Virus record (IMG/VR): IMGVR_UViG_3300008117_000309
Coordinates: 1 to 40,284 of that record
Source of the DNA: a virus
Length of the DNA: 40,284 nucleotides
Strand: one strand, 5' to 3'
The position numbers and the translations under genes are program-made. Below are positions 8,341-15,451 of the stretch, piece after piece. Numbering within the stretch: position 1 is the first letter of the stretch; each line of letters opens with the position of its first letter. The notes beneath the pieces are model-generated. The model ran no database searches, was not told the DNA's origin, and saw only the letters and a program-made list of their open reading frames with translations.

Positions 8341-9260
8341 AATATTTAATTATTGATTCTCACAAAGGTTCGCTGAAAGAACCTCAAAATCTTCACTGGC
8401 TAAATGCCAAAAAGATCAAAGACTTTTTGATTCAAAGCGGCCATGAGGCTGACCTCATCTGGAGCTATCCAACAGTCAACGACAACATTAAAGGTGGCTA
8501 TGACCGAATCATTTTTAATCATGCAAGTCACTATTCTTACGTTGACTACGCTTGGCTAAAAGCTAGTCCAGAAGCAAAAATCTTTTACATCACAAACGAA
8601 TACAACCTTGGCGAACCAAGAGCTTTGTGGATGGGAGTGAAAGAAGGTCGTCGCTACGAAGTTATTGCCAATCATGGTGGCAGCATTTCTAAAATCGTAG
8701 AAAAATATTTGAACGGTTGGCACTTTGTTAATTTGAACTGTCTAGTTTTTGACCCCAAAGAAACAACGGCCCCAAAAGAAGGATGCATTTATTATGGTTC
8801 TTTTCGCAAGAATCGCGAAGTCTCATTCCGTAAATATTTAAAAGGCAAAGTAACTGTTTCAACACACCAAAAAAACCGTGAAAAATTTAACGCAATTGAG
8901 GTCAACGGCCCATTCATTGATCGAATCAACTGGTCAAAAGAAGGACTCTCTGCTTTCTACTCTAGTCTCTACATTGAGGACGAGATTAACCATGTCAACT
9001 ATAATTGTTTGGCTAACCGATTCTATGAAGCTCTCAATTATAGCGTTCTTACTCTATTCGATTATGAGTGTAAAAACACCATTGCCATGTCTGGTTATGA
9101 CGTACCTCCTTATTGCATTATTGGTAATGAGCAAGAACTCGCACTAAAAACTCAATTTCAAATGCCAGAAATTCGCGACTATTGTTTGCGAGTCTGGAAA
9201 GAAAAAGCAGCAGAAGAGGTAAAAGAAACCTTGACAAAAATCCTTCTCATTGTAGAATAG
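8337..9260 (+). CDS. GT-B-like glycosyltransferase (CgeB/YkvP-like)
   Basis: This 307-residue protein begins with a Rossmann-like unit (MKYLIIDSHKGS) and has, in the last third, NCLANRFYEALNYSVLTLFD (about residues 221-240). That is the pattern of the glycosyl-transferase 1 domain of CgeB/YkvP-type proteins (usually RxFEALxxGxxxL), in which the Glu contacts the nucleotide sugar. The glycine normally found after EAL is missing. The first half (KIFYITNEYNLGEPRALWMG) resembles the N-terminal domain of GT-B enzymes. With the neighbouring sulfotransferase it could build a sulfated glycan. The -10 box of the next promoter overlaps its stop codon. Confidence 0.7.
   Translation: MKYLIIDSHKGSLKEPQNLHWLNAKKIKDFLIQSGHEADLIWSYPTVNDNIKGGYDRIIFNHASHYSYVDYAWLKASPEAKIFYITNEYNLGEPRALWMGVKEGRRYEVIANHGGSISKIVEKYLNGWHFVNLNCLVFDPKETTAPKEGCIYYGSFRKNREVSFRKYLKGKVTVSTHQKNREKFNAIEVNGPFIDRINWSKEGLSAFYSSLYIEDEINHVNYNCLANRFYEALNYSVLTLFDYECKNTIAMSGYDVPPYCIIGNEQELALKTQFQMPEIRDYCLRVWKEKAAEEVKETLTKILLIVE
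9231..9258 (+). promoter_or_regulatory. Class 1 promoter for 9306
   Basis: TTGACA, 16 bp, TAGAAT, inside the end of the glycosyltransferase-like gene. It is an exception in leaving a leader of about 40 bases before the ATG. Confidence 0.75.
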
Positions 9261-9305
9261 TTAACAACAACACAACCACAAACAAATAAAAAATAAATAA
9301 AACCT

Positions 9306-9557
9306 ATGAGCAACACCATTGCCAAGGCAATTGAAAAAAGCGGACCCGAACAGATTGACCTCTGTTGGGCAATCCTCAAGTATAAGGAAATCGGCGTTCT
9401 TCGCAAAGTCAAAGCCCTTTGTTCGGCATTTGGTTTGGACTTGGAACAAGTAGTGTCCGAGCTTCCAAAAGAAGAAAATGGTCGCATCATTGATTGGGAA
9501 ACCCGTCACATGATTCACGACTCCCTTATCAAGATGACCAAAATCAACAAGCAATAA
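9306..9557 (+). CDS. Hypothetical protein
   Basis: An 83-residue, apparently helical protein (AIEKSGPEQIDLCWAILKYK) with no recognised domain. It is the first gene after the promoter at 9231 and is unusual here in having a real leader of about 40 bases. That leader is very A-rich and has no Shine-Dalgarno sequence. The gene ends one base before the next ATG. Confidence 0.75.
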   Translation: MSNTIAKAIEKSGPEQIDLCWAILKYKEIGVLRKVKALCSAFGLDLEQVVSELPKEENGRIIDWETRHMIHDSLIKMTKINKQ

Positions 9558-9558
9558 C

Positions 9559-9756
9559 ATGGAAAACAAATCAGGCGTTAAGTGGTATTCAGTTTATAGT
9601 CAAAAGGGCGAGCATCAAGCCTCTTATGATCAGTATTTCTCTGATGCGTATGTTTGGGCCTTAGATTGTGCCAAACATATTGGTGGCTACATTTGCGAGT
9701 GCGAGGTTGGCCAAGAGGAAAAAGTGATTTTCAATGCTCTCAAAAAGCAGCCGTGA
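9559..9756 (+). CDS. Hypothetical protein
   Basis: A 65-residue protein with aromatic and cysteine residues (KWYSVYSQKGEHQASYDQYF, then CECEVGQEEKVIF). No domain recognised. It starts one base after the upstream gene and overlaps the next (GTGA), so it is part of the 9306-10222 run. Confidence 0.7.
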   Translation: MENKSGVKWYSVYSQKGEHQASYDQYFSDAYVWALDCAKHIGGYICECEVGQEEKVIFNALKKQP

Positions 9757-10001
9757 AAATATTGGACGCAATTCCTTTGTTATTGCAGCTTGCGGTTGAA
9801 TACTTCAAGTTGCGTAATAAATCCTTTCTTTTCGATATTTTGGAGAAGTTTGACAACAGGATTGATAAACTAACCTCTCAAAGAAATCAAGCGCGTCAAA
9901 TACCCACTCCCGAAGGCCAGAAAAGAGCCACTGAATTCGATGAAGAAATTATTGAAGAGCAGCAAAAAATGCACATCTTCCTACAAGATTTAAAAAAATG
10001 A
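9753..10001 (+). CDS. Small coiled-coil protein, GTG start
   Basis: I place the start at the GTG overlapping the upstream stop (GTGA), since the frame has no ATG there. The 82-residue product has a short hydrophobic stretch (AIPLLLQLAVEYF, about residues 6-18) followed by a charged, probably helical region (ILEKFDNRIDKLTSQRNQAR) and an acidic helix at the end. It overlaps the lipoprotein gene at 9998 by 4 bp. The order coiled-coil protein then lipoprotein recalls an Rz/Rz1 spanin pair, but the hydrophobic part is too short for an ordinary membrane anchor, so this is only a suggestion. Confidence 0.6.
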   Translation: MKILDAIPLLLQLAVEYFKLRNKSFLFDILEKFDNRIDKLTSQRNQARQIPTPEGQKRATEFDEEIIEEQQKMHIFLQDLKK

Positions 10002-10222
10002 AAAAGACTATTCTAGCATTAATGATTTGCGGATGTTGCCAAAAATACATTCCCGAAAGGAATCTGGAACAGCAACCTCCAGAGCTTTTCATTCCGCCAA
10101 ACACAAGCGTAGCCACTACTCAAGGAGTCTATACCACTGGTAAAGACATTGAAATCTGGCACTCTCACAAGAAATACTCTTCTTTGCAAGACGAGCTTTC
10201 CAAATTCAGACCACTAAACTAA
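9998..10222 (+). CDS. Small predicted lipoprotein (possible outer-membrane spanin)
   Basis: A 74-residue protein with a short signal sequence ending in a lipobox-like site (MKKTILALMICGCC; the modified Cys would be Cys13). The mature part is Pro-rich and hydrophilic (EQQPPELFIPPNTS), a common property of Rz1-type outer-membrane spanins. It overlaps the coiled-coil gene at 9753. No catalytic motif is seen. The lipoprotein call is better supported than the spanin call. Confidence 0.65.
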   Translation: MKKTILALMICGCCQKYIPERNLEQQPPELFIPPNTSVATTQGVYTTGKDIEIWHSHKKYSSLQDELSKFRPLN

Positions 10223-10228
10223 AGACTA

Positions 10229-10816
10229 ATGAGCGAACTACAAGAGCGTCAACTCTCCGATTGGAATAACAGCCAAAGCTGGAATGCATTTTTTGAACAA
10301 TTTAATGAGTATTTAAAAACATTGGCCCACTCATACAAACTTCCATCACAAGATGTGGATGATGTTGTTCAAGAGGTTTTCATTTCAATGGCGAATTACT
10401 TTCGCGAAAATAAGTTCGACTCGTCAAAGGGAAACATTTATTCTTGGGTCACAACATTTGCCAAGTGGAGAATGGTTGACATTATTCGCCGCAATCAACG
10501 TCAGCACAAGCATGTTACAACTGGCGACGATCTTCTCATGGAAATGCAGCCAGACGAGAATCAAGACCTTGATGCAAAACTTGAGAATAATTATCAGCAA
10601 AAACTCTTTGTTCAAGCTTTGAAAAATCTTGGCAAAGTTCACAAGAGCAAAGACTATATGATCTTTTGCGATATGCATTTTAACCAACTAAATAATGATC
10701 AGTTGATGAAGAAATACAAAGTGAACTGTGGCACAGTTTACATTGCTAAACACCGCATGATCAAAAAAATCAAAGAGGAAGTCAGCAGAATCCTCTGCGA
10801 AGAGCCAAACTACTAA
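10229..10816 (+). CDS. ECF-like RNA polymerase sigma factor
   Basis: A 195-residue protein with sigma-70 region 2 and region 4 only, as in extracytoplasmic-function sigma factors. Region 2 includes QDVDDVVQEVFISMANYF and the DNA-melting segment NIYSWVTTFAKWRMVDIIRR (about residues 70-90). After an acidic linker (MEMQPDENQDLDAKLE), region 4 carries a helix-turn-helix (LNNDQLMKKYKVNCGTVYIA, about residues 152-171). It would redirect host RNA polymerase to phage promoters. A second promoter class in this window, with AAGTG in place of a -35 box, is a candidate target; that link is my inference. It overlaps the kinase-like gene by one base. Confidence 0.85.
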   Translation: MSELQERQLSDWNNSQSWNAFFEQFNEYLKTLAHSYKLPSQDVDDVVQEVFISMANYFRENKFDSSKGNIYSWVTTFAKWRMVDIIRRNQRQHKHVTTGDDLLMEMQPDENQDLDAKLENNYQQKLFVQALKNLGKVHKSKDYMIFCDMHFNQLNNDQLMKKYKVNCGTVYIAKHRMIKKIKEEVSRILCEEPNY

Positions 10817-11247
10817 TGCAGTTTAAAAAAGGTGTTTCAACAGAGAAGGTAGAGTTAGGAAACTGGCGCGGAGAAACTGCTGTTTTTAAATACCTAAAAA
10901 CAAATGGCAAATTCATAAGAGAACTAGATGCTTACAGAATACTGGAGTCTTGCGAGTTTGTGCCAAAATTATTGGCAAGTTCCATAGATGATAGAGTGAT
11001 TGTCACTAAATATGTTGGCCAATCGTTAAATTTAAAATACCTTCCACCAGAGAGAAAAAAGTTTAAAACTCAAATCCAAAATATGAATCATGAATTAGTT
11101 CATGTTTATGGAATTCATCACAATGACATTCGGTGGAAAAATGTGGTAGAGTCTGATGACGGCAAATTGTTTTTAATTGATTTTGAATCTTGGACCTCAA
11201 CAGAAAAAGGCTCCAAAGAGCGCGACCCTGAAAAAATCTTATCTTGA
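10816..11247 (+). CDS. Small RIO/Bud32-like kinase-fold protein
   Basis: At 143 residues this is a minimal protein-kinase-like fold. Visible elements are the beta-3 Lys (AVFKYLK, K25), an alpha-C Glu (RELDAYRILE, E36), a catalytic loop HHNDIRWKNVV (D104, N109) and a DFG-type LIDFE (D122). No clear Gly-rich loop is present. The arrangement resembles Bud32/RIO atypical kinases, so phosphorylation of a host or phage protein is plausible. It follows the sigma factor directly. Its TGA stop lies inside the -35 box of the next promoter. Confidence 0.75.
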   Translation: MQFKKGVSTEKVELGNWRGETAVFKYLKTNGKFIRELDAYRILESCEFVPKLLASSIDDRVIVTKYVGQSLNLKYLPPERKKFKTQIQNMNHELVHVYGIHHNDIRWKNVVESDDGKLFLIDFESWTSTEKGSKERDPEKILS

Positions 11248-11271
11248 CAAAAGACAAGCATGGGTTACTGT
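11244..11271 (+). promoter_or_regulatory. Class 1 promoter for UVDE
   Basis: TTGACA, 16 bp, TACTGT, then 5 bases to the ATG at 11277. The -35 contains the TGA stop of the kinase-like gene. It also decides the start of UVDE. Confidence 0.72.
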
Positions 11272-11276
11272 TTACT

Positions 11277-12188
11277 ATGAACCTATCCCTTTGCTGCATC
11301 TCAAAAACATTGTCTGATAACGGGCAGAGCTTTCGCTCTATGACTTATACGCAGTTTGCCAAGCTGCCATTCAACGCTGCTATCAGCGAGCTTTCCGAGC
11401 GCATCTTGCACAATTTCAAGATGACGCTCAATACTATTCGCTTCTGTCAGCTTAACAACATTCAAGGCTATCGCTTGTCCTCTTCTCTTGCTCCAGTATT
11501 GACGCACAAGAACGTCAATCTGCGCATTGCAGACCTGCCCAACATCGCTGCTATCCGTAGTGTTTGTGACTCTATCAAGCAACTTTTGGCGCAGCATCCT
11601 CTTCGCTTGTCTGCTCATCCTAGCGAATACATCACACTATCGTCTGACAATCCAGAATGCATCAATAACAGCATCCTTGACCTACAGCAACATGCAGAAG
11701 TGTTTGACTTGCTTGGTCTTCCTCAAGACTATCGTTCGCCGCTCAACATACATGTTAGACAGGATGGCGACCCTCAAACCATTGCAGACAAGGTATTGCG
11801 CGTTTACGATCAACTGCCAGACAATATTCGTCAACGCCTTGTGCTTGAGAACAATGACAATGCCAAAGGTGTTTGGGGCATCAAGAATCTTGTCAAGTAT
11901 TTCTACGGTTCTCGCAACATCCCCATCACTTACGACTCTTTGCATCACAGCATCTTGCATGACAATCTAGCAGCAGAGGAAGCATTCAATCTTGCTTACG
12001 AAACTTGGCCAACTACTCCACTGTTTCACTACAGCGAAGGCATTGATGGCACTCGTAAACATGCTGACATGCCAGTTTCAGTTCCCAACAACTATGGCCG
12101 TGATGTTTATTTTGATGTGGAACTCAAACACAAATGCCAAGCTATTTTCCGCATTCGTGAGTTGACAAAGCAAGCAATCTCCGCATAA
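11277..12188 (+). CDS. uvsE: UV damage endonuclease UvsE/UVDE family
   Basis: This TIM-barrel nuclease family nicks DNA 5' to UV photoproducts and other lesions. Typical segments are visible: an N-terminal NLSLCCIS followed by RSMTYTQFAKL, HNFKMTLNTIRFCQLNNIQGYRLSS, the metal-site strands LRLSAHPSEYITLSS and NIHV, VLENND, and PITYDSLHHSIL. The 303-residue length is normal. The frame can be extended to a TTG at 11244, but that codon is part of a TTGACA box, so I chose the ATG at 11277. Its codon choice (more TCT/CGC, higher GC) looks slightly different from neighbouring genes, which could reflect recent acquisition. Confidence 0.9.
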   Translation: MNLSLCCISKTLSDNGQSFRSMTYTQFAKLPFNAAISELSERILHNFKMTLNTIRFCQLNNIQGYRLSSSLAPVLTHKNVNLRIADLPNIAAIRSVCDSIKQLLAQHPLRLSAHPSEYITLSSDNPECINNSILDLQQHAEVFDLLGLPQDYRSPLNIHVRQDGDPQTIADKVLRVYDQLPDNIRQRLVLENNDNAKGVWGIKNLVKYFYGSRNIPITYDSLHHSILHDNLAAEEAFNLAYETWPTTPLFHYSEGIDGTRKHADMPVSVPNNYGRDVYFDVELKHKCQAIFRIRELTKQAISA

Positions 12189-12189
12189 T
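12162..12189 (+). promoter_or_regulatory. Class 1 promoter for 12196
   Basis: TTGACA, 16 bp, CATAAT, then 6 bases to the ATG. The -10 contains the UVDE stop codon. Confidence 0.75.
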
Positions 12190-12195
12190 GTAAGC

Positions 12196-12765
12196 ATGAA
12201 AAACAAATTTTGGTACCCTGTTCCAGCTTCTCAAACATGGGAGGGTTGGGAAACTTGGCGCAAAAACATTAAGAAACAATATCCAATTCAGTATTGGATG
12301 CGCGAAACTGCGCCTCATTGGTTCTCAATTCATATCAAATGGCCATGTCGAGAACTATACTGGAAAGTTTATCGTTTTTTCAAGCCATGTCATAAGGATA
12401 TTCGCAAGGTTATTCCTCGTCAGTGGAGCGACATCTCTAATTTAATTGTTGAGGTTAATTTTGCCATGATTCTTTCGTTTAAGAAAGAGGCTGAATCTTC
12501 TTTTGTAGATTGGGATGGCACACCCGAACATCGCAAATTCAAGAACTGGCTTGATTCTGCTGTTCATTGGATTGAAGAAGGCAGGCCAAATTGTGAAGCG
12601 CAGCGAGACGTTTTGTATCCTCCACATCCTCTGCCACCAGAATTAAAAAATAAAACTTATGATGAACTTTATGGTGAACTTAATAAAGTTGAAGCACTGA
12701 TTGCTCAAACAGACACTAGCATTCTCAAACAAATGGTTGAATACCGCGATTACTTTTGGACATGA
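12196..12765 (+). CDS. Conserved phage hypothetical protein, Trp-rich
   Basis: A 189-residue protein rich in Trp and Tyr (TWEGWETWRKNIKKQYPIQY) with a helical C-terminal part. The central portion (FFKPCHKDIRKVIPRQWSDI, then FAMILSFKKEAE) resembles a family of large-phage proteins of unknown function that I recognise only by pattern. Its promoter overlaps the end of the UVDE gene: the -10 CATAAT contains the UVDE stop codon and ends 6 bases before this ATG. Confidence 0.75.
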   Translation: MKNKFWYPVPASQTWEGWETWRKNIKKQYPIQYWMRETAPHWFSIHIKWPCRELYWKVYRFFKPCHKDIRKVIPRQWSDISNLIVEVNFAMILSFKKEAESSFVDWDGTPEHRKFKNWLDSAVHWIEEGRPNCEAQRDVLYPPHPLPPELKNKTYDELYGELNKVEALIAQTDTSILKQMVEYRDYFWT

Positions 12766-12920
12766 AAATCAATAGAGAAAAACTATACGAACTTTATCTA
12801 CAAGCAATGGATGAAATTCTTGACGAGTGCGATTGGAAAACGCATTTCACTGCACAAGAATGCGTGTATCTTGTATCGAGAGTTCTAGAACAAAACCCCG
12901 AACTAATTAAAAATGACTAA
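12762..12920 (+). CDS. Small hypothetical protein
   Basis: A 52-residue acidic helical protein (MKINREKLYELYLQAMDEIL at the start). It overlaps the upstream gene by 4 bp (ATGA) and the thyX start by 8 bp, the close packing seen throughout this strand. No domain recognised. Confidence 0.65.
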   Translation: MKINREKLYELYLQAMDEILDECDWKTHFTAQECVYLVSRVLEQNPELIKND

Positions 12921-13590
12921 TAAAGTTGAACTCATTGGATTCTATGGTAGCGACGAGATTCATGCATGTTCTGCTTGGACATCCACTAGCCGCGACATCA
13001 CGGAAGAAAAGCGCGAACGTATTCCCAAGCTTTTGAAGATGCTTGCAGAACAGGGACATCACACTCCTTTTGAAAAAAGCAGCCTGCATTTTCTTGTGGA
13101 TTGCGACATTGCTTCTCACATCCACCTACTCAAGCACCGTATTGGCGTTTCGATCAATGGAGAAAGTGCTAGGTACAAAGAACTGAAAGAAGATAAGTTT
13201 TATATTCCTGATGATTGGGCTGCATTAGATGGTCATAGTGGTGAGGAATGGGACTGTCCTTGGACAAATTTTTCTGTTGATAGTTGGGCAGAAACACTTC
13301 AAAAGTTTACCGAAGAAGGTAATGCATTATACCATCAGTGCCTCAAAGAGCTTGAACCCGTTCTTGGTCGCAAACGCGCAAAAGAATCTGCTCGCTTCTT
13401 CAAGACTTACAATTCGCAAATTCAAGCTGATGTGATGTTCAATTGGCGCAGCTTCCATCATTTCTTAGAGCTTCGCAACAAACCAGAGGCGCAGAAAGAA
13501 ATTCGCGATATTGCAGAATATATGCTTCTTCTTGTAAAATATATTGAAGGCAACCCCTTCAAATACGCACTTGACGCTTTTGGATATTAG
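12913..13590 (+). CDS. thyX: Flavin-dependent thymidylate synthase ThyX
   Basis: ThyX makes dTMP from dUMP with FAD, NADPH and methylene-tetrahydrofolate, supplying thymidylate for phage DNA synthesis. The signature (usually RHRxxSxNxxSxRY) is seen as KHRIGVSINGESARY at residues 74-88, with Lys in place of the first Arg. The FAD/folate segment GHHTPFEKSSLHF is at residues 49-61. The length of 225 residues and the C-terminal region around FNWRSFHHFLELRN (nucleotide-binding helix) are normal for the family. The promoter of the next gene (phosphatase) is embedded in its last codons. Confidence 0.95.
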   Translation: MTNKVELIGFYGSDEIHACSAWTSTSRDITEEKRERIPKLLKMLAEQGHHTPFEKSSLHFLVDCDIASHIHLLKHRIGVSINGESARYKELKEDKFYIPDDWAALDGHSGEEWDCPWTNFSVDSWAETLQKFTEEGNALYHQCLKELEPVLGRKRAKESARFFKTYNSQIQADVMFNWRSFHHFLELRNKPEAQKEIRDIAEYMLLLVKYIEGNPFKYALDAFGY

Positions 13591-13598
13591 TCTATATT
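13571..13598 (+). promoter_or_regulatory. Class 1 promoter for phosphatase
   Basis: TTGACG, 16 bp, TATATT, then 5 bases to the ATG at 13604. It lies across the end of thyX and decides the phosphatase start. Confidence 0.72.
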
Positions 13599-13603
13599 GC
13601 AGC

Positions 13604-14038
13604 ATGAATACAATCAACCACTACACAGACTTTGCCAATGCTGAAAAATATGCTAAAAATTATGACGCAGTAGTTTCTCTTGGTCATTTTCTTCCTGAAA
13701 GATTTCGTGAAGGGAAAAAATATCTGTTTTTAGATTTTGAAGACGAAACCTTTGCCTCTATTAATATAGACCCAACTAATGCAAAATATGCTCCCCAAGA
13801 ATCCCATATACAAAAGTTTTTGGATTTCATTCGCGATTTGTATCCTATTGACAAGTTGTTGGTTCATTGTTTTGCTGGATACAGCCGCAGCCCAGCAGCA
13901 GTCGCAATCGCAAAATGCGAGCGTGATAGAAAAAGCCTTGACATCGCTCTACAAGAGTTGTATGATGCAAGGATTCCAGACAAATTGAAGCCACATCCAA
14001 ACGATGTAATACTTCATCAATACACAATGATTCGATGA
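13604..14038 (+). CDS. Dual-specificity / tyrosine-type phosphatase
   Basis: This 144-residue protein has the CX5R phosphatase loop VHCFAGYSRSPA (Cys89, Arg95), followed by an Ala-rich helix. Asp83 in the preceding PIDKLLVHC strand region or acidic residues near 45-50 (DFEDE) could supply the general acid. It is probably a cysteine phosphatase acting on phosphoproteins or RNA caps. I chose the ATG at 13604, since promoter boxes at 13571-13598 sit immediately before it; an upstream in-frame start at 13544 lies within thyX. A kinase-like gene is at 10816. Overlaps the next gene by 4 bp. Confidence 0.85.
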   Translation: MNTINHYTDFANAEKYAKNYDAVVSLGHFLPERFREGKKYLFLDFEDETFASINIDPTNAKYAPQESHIQKFLDFIRDLYPIDKLLVHCFAGYSRSPAAVAIAKCERDRKSLDIALQELYDARIPDKLKPHPNDVILHQYTMIR

Positions 14039-14526
14039 AACTACTAGGATTTACAAACGGCAAACAAATTGTAGCGTCAATTGCACGTCATGACTACAAT
14101 AGTCTTGGCGAGGGAACTGAATACATTATGGCTGATGGTGGCCAACCGAACATTGGAGACTCAGCAGGTTACAATAGGAAACATGGCAAACGAGTTTGGT
14201 TCGAGGTTCCTCAAACTTTTGCCGAACTCTACAATGATTGGAACCAGTCACTTAATAAACCAAGAAAATATGGAACTTGGAACTATAATGAAGTAAAAAT
14301 CCTAACGCCAGAAGAGGTTCCCAATACTGAAAGTTTTGAGTGGCAAGCTGAAAACGCTATTTGGGGAACGTGTGGAATTAATGGCGATCAACCAACTTCT
14401 TATATTATGCTGAAAGACTGTTCGCCTGAACATTTAATAAACATTAAAGAACTATGCGAAAAGCGCAAAAACAATTCATTACTAAAAATAGTCAATTTTT
14501 GGGTCAGCCAAAAGTGTAAAGAATAG
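14035..14526 (+). CDS. Hypothetical protein
   Basis: A 163-residue protein with no recognised family. The start (MKLLGFTNGKQIVASIARHD) and the middle (EYIMADGGQPNIGDSAGYNR) suggest a beta-rich fold; it has many Trp and Asn residues. It overlaps the phosphatase by 4 bp (ATGA), so it is probably made together with it. Its last codons contain the AAGTGTAA promoter-like element of the next gene. Confidence 0.75.
   Translation: MKLLGFTNGKQIVASIARHDYNSLGEGTEYIMADGGQPNIGDSAGYNRKHGKRVWFEVPQTFAELYNDWNQSLNKPRKYGTWNYNEVKILTPEEVPNTESFEWQAENAIWGTCGINGDQPTSYIMLKDCSPEHLINIKELCEKRKNNSLLKIVNFWVSQKCKE
14512..14522 (+). promoter_or_regulatory. Class 2 promoter (AAGTG) for 14528
   Basis: AAGTG directly followed by TAAAGA, then 5 bases to the ATG. 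No TTGACA at the right distance. Lies in the end of the upstream gene. Confidence 0.55.
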
Positions 14527-14527
14527 T

Positions 14528-14707
14528 ATGATTAATTGGATTATCACTCATCAACTTGACATCTTTCATGCAGTTACAGCCACGATTGCGGCCTTTGCTG
14601 CAATTGCAGCTTTGACTCCAACTCCGAAAGACGACACTTGGGCAGGCAAGCTCTACAAGATTGTGGATTGGCTCGCTCTCAATGTTGGCAAAGCCAAGGA
14701 TAAATAA
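14528..14707 (+). CDS. Small membrane protein, holin-like candidate
   Basis: A 59-residue protein with a single hydrophobic helix at about residues 14-31 (AVTATIAAFAAIAALTPT), followed by a charged tail with a second amphipathic stretch (LYKIVDWLALNVGKAKDK). Such short one-helix proteins with basic tails are common among phage holins and virion-associated small proteins, but no family is certain. The AAGTGTAA element 8 bases before its ATG is shared with virion and surface genes elsewhere, which supports late expression. A terminator follows immediately. Confidence 0.65.
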   Translation: MINWIITHQLDIFHAVTATIAAFAAIAALTPTPKDDTWAGKLYKIVDWLALNVGKAKDK

Positions 14708-14716
14708 TACCCCTCT

Positions 14717-14777
14717 TATAGACTTCGGTTTATAGGACGCAGAGCGGCTCTATTTTGAGCCGCTCTTGCATTTTTTG
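14717..14777 (+). terminator. Tandem hairpins, rho-independent terminator
   Basis: A first hairpin has a UUCG tetraloop (stem TATAGAC/GTTTATA, 14717-14734). A second has a perfect 10-bp stem, AGAGCGGCTC with GAGCCGCTCT (14741-14766), followed by a T-rich stretch at 14770-14776. It ends the plus-strand run of genes. It overlaps the 3' end of the convergent gene at 14750. Confidence 0.8.
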
Positions 14778-15451
14778 TCATAGCGCTGAAAAAGCTCAAA
14801 ATACTCTTCTGATAAGTTTTCAAACTTACTAAGGATTTTTTGCGGGAAATTCCTATAGAAACATTTGTTTTTAATCTCTATAGTTTCAGAAATCCACTTG
14901 CGCGATTGCGCCATATACAAGTAGGAAAACATGTAAGCATTAGCAGACTGAGCATAAGTTTCGGGCGAAATAATGTGCGACCATCTCTTTTTTATTTTTT
15001 TGATGGACCGTCTCTCGCAGTCAGACTCAAGAGCAATCACATGTTTTGCTGTTTCTGTGGGATTTTTAATGTTTTTAATCTTGAGCAACCAATCAAAAAA
15101 ACTATTAAAATTGCGCGAAACTTTCTGATTGTGCCATATAGACTGACGGTTTAGCCACTGATCAAAGTGGGAATCTTCGTGAACAAGAGTGGCAATGACC
15201 CATTTTAAAGGTTTATTCACTGCAATGGCTAGTTCCTTGGGAGAATCAGAGAAGAAACCGCCGCAACTCCCGCCTCCAGAATAAACAACAGAACCGCTGG
15301 AAACTCTAAACTTGACTCCATGTTTTGCGCATTTTTCGTTGATTTCGTAAAAATAGTCCTGCACATCTTTGGGAAAAGAGTTTAAGATGGCGCGAGCTTT
15401 CTTGTCTATTTTCACAGAAATATTTACACCTTGGAACCGTACTTCTTGCAT
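14750..15451 (-). CDS. Putative zinc metallopeptidase-like protein (HEDSH)
   Basis: With the start at 15451 the protein has 233 residues. It contains an HExxH motif, LVHEDSHFDQW (His91, Glu92, His95), with possible downstream third ligand in ALESDCERR (Glu142 or Glu146), which fits a gluzincin-type zinc peptidase. A Gly-rich stretch (YSGGGSCGGFFSDS) precedes it. No signal peptide is seen. The frame extends to 15574, but the internal ATG fits better: it forms a CATG shared with the start of the divergent oxygenase. The substrate is unknown; a phage protein of this kind is unusual. Confidence 0.75.
   Translation of the reverse strand: MQEVRFQGVNISVKIDKKARAILNSFPKDVQDYFYEINEKCAKHGVKFRVSSGSVVYSGGGSCGGFFSDSPKELAIAVNKPLKWVIATLVHEDSHFDQWLNRQSIWHNQKVSRNFNSFFDWLLKIKNIKNPTETAKHVIALESDCERRSIKKIKKRWSHIISPETYAQSANAYMFSYLYMAQSRKWISETIEIKNKCFYRNFPQKILSKFENLSEEYFELFQRYDKKCKSGSK

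Noticed and set aside
9753-10222. Firm call of an Rz/Rz1 spanin pair
   Set aside because: The first protein lacks a full membrane helix, so it is left as a possibility only.
11301-11960. Long open frames on the minus strand and in other frames within UVDE
   Set aside because: They are shadows of a confidently identified gene and show no domain.
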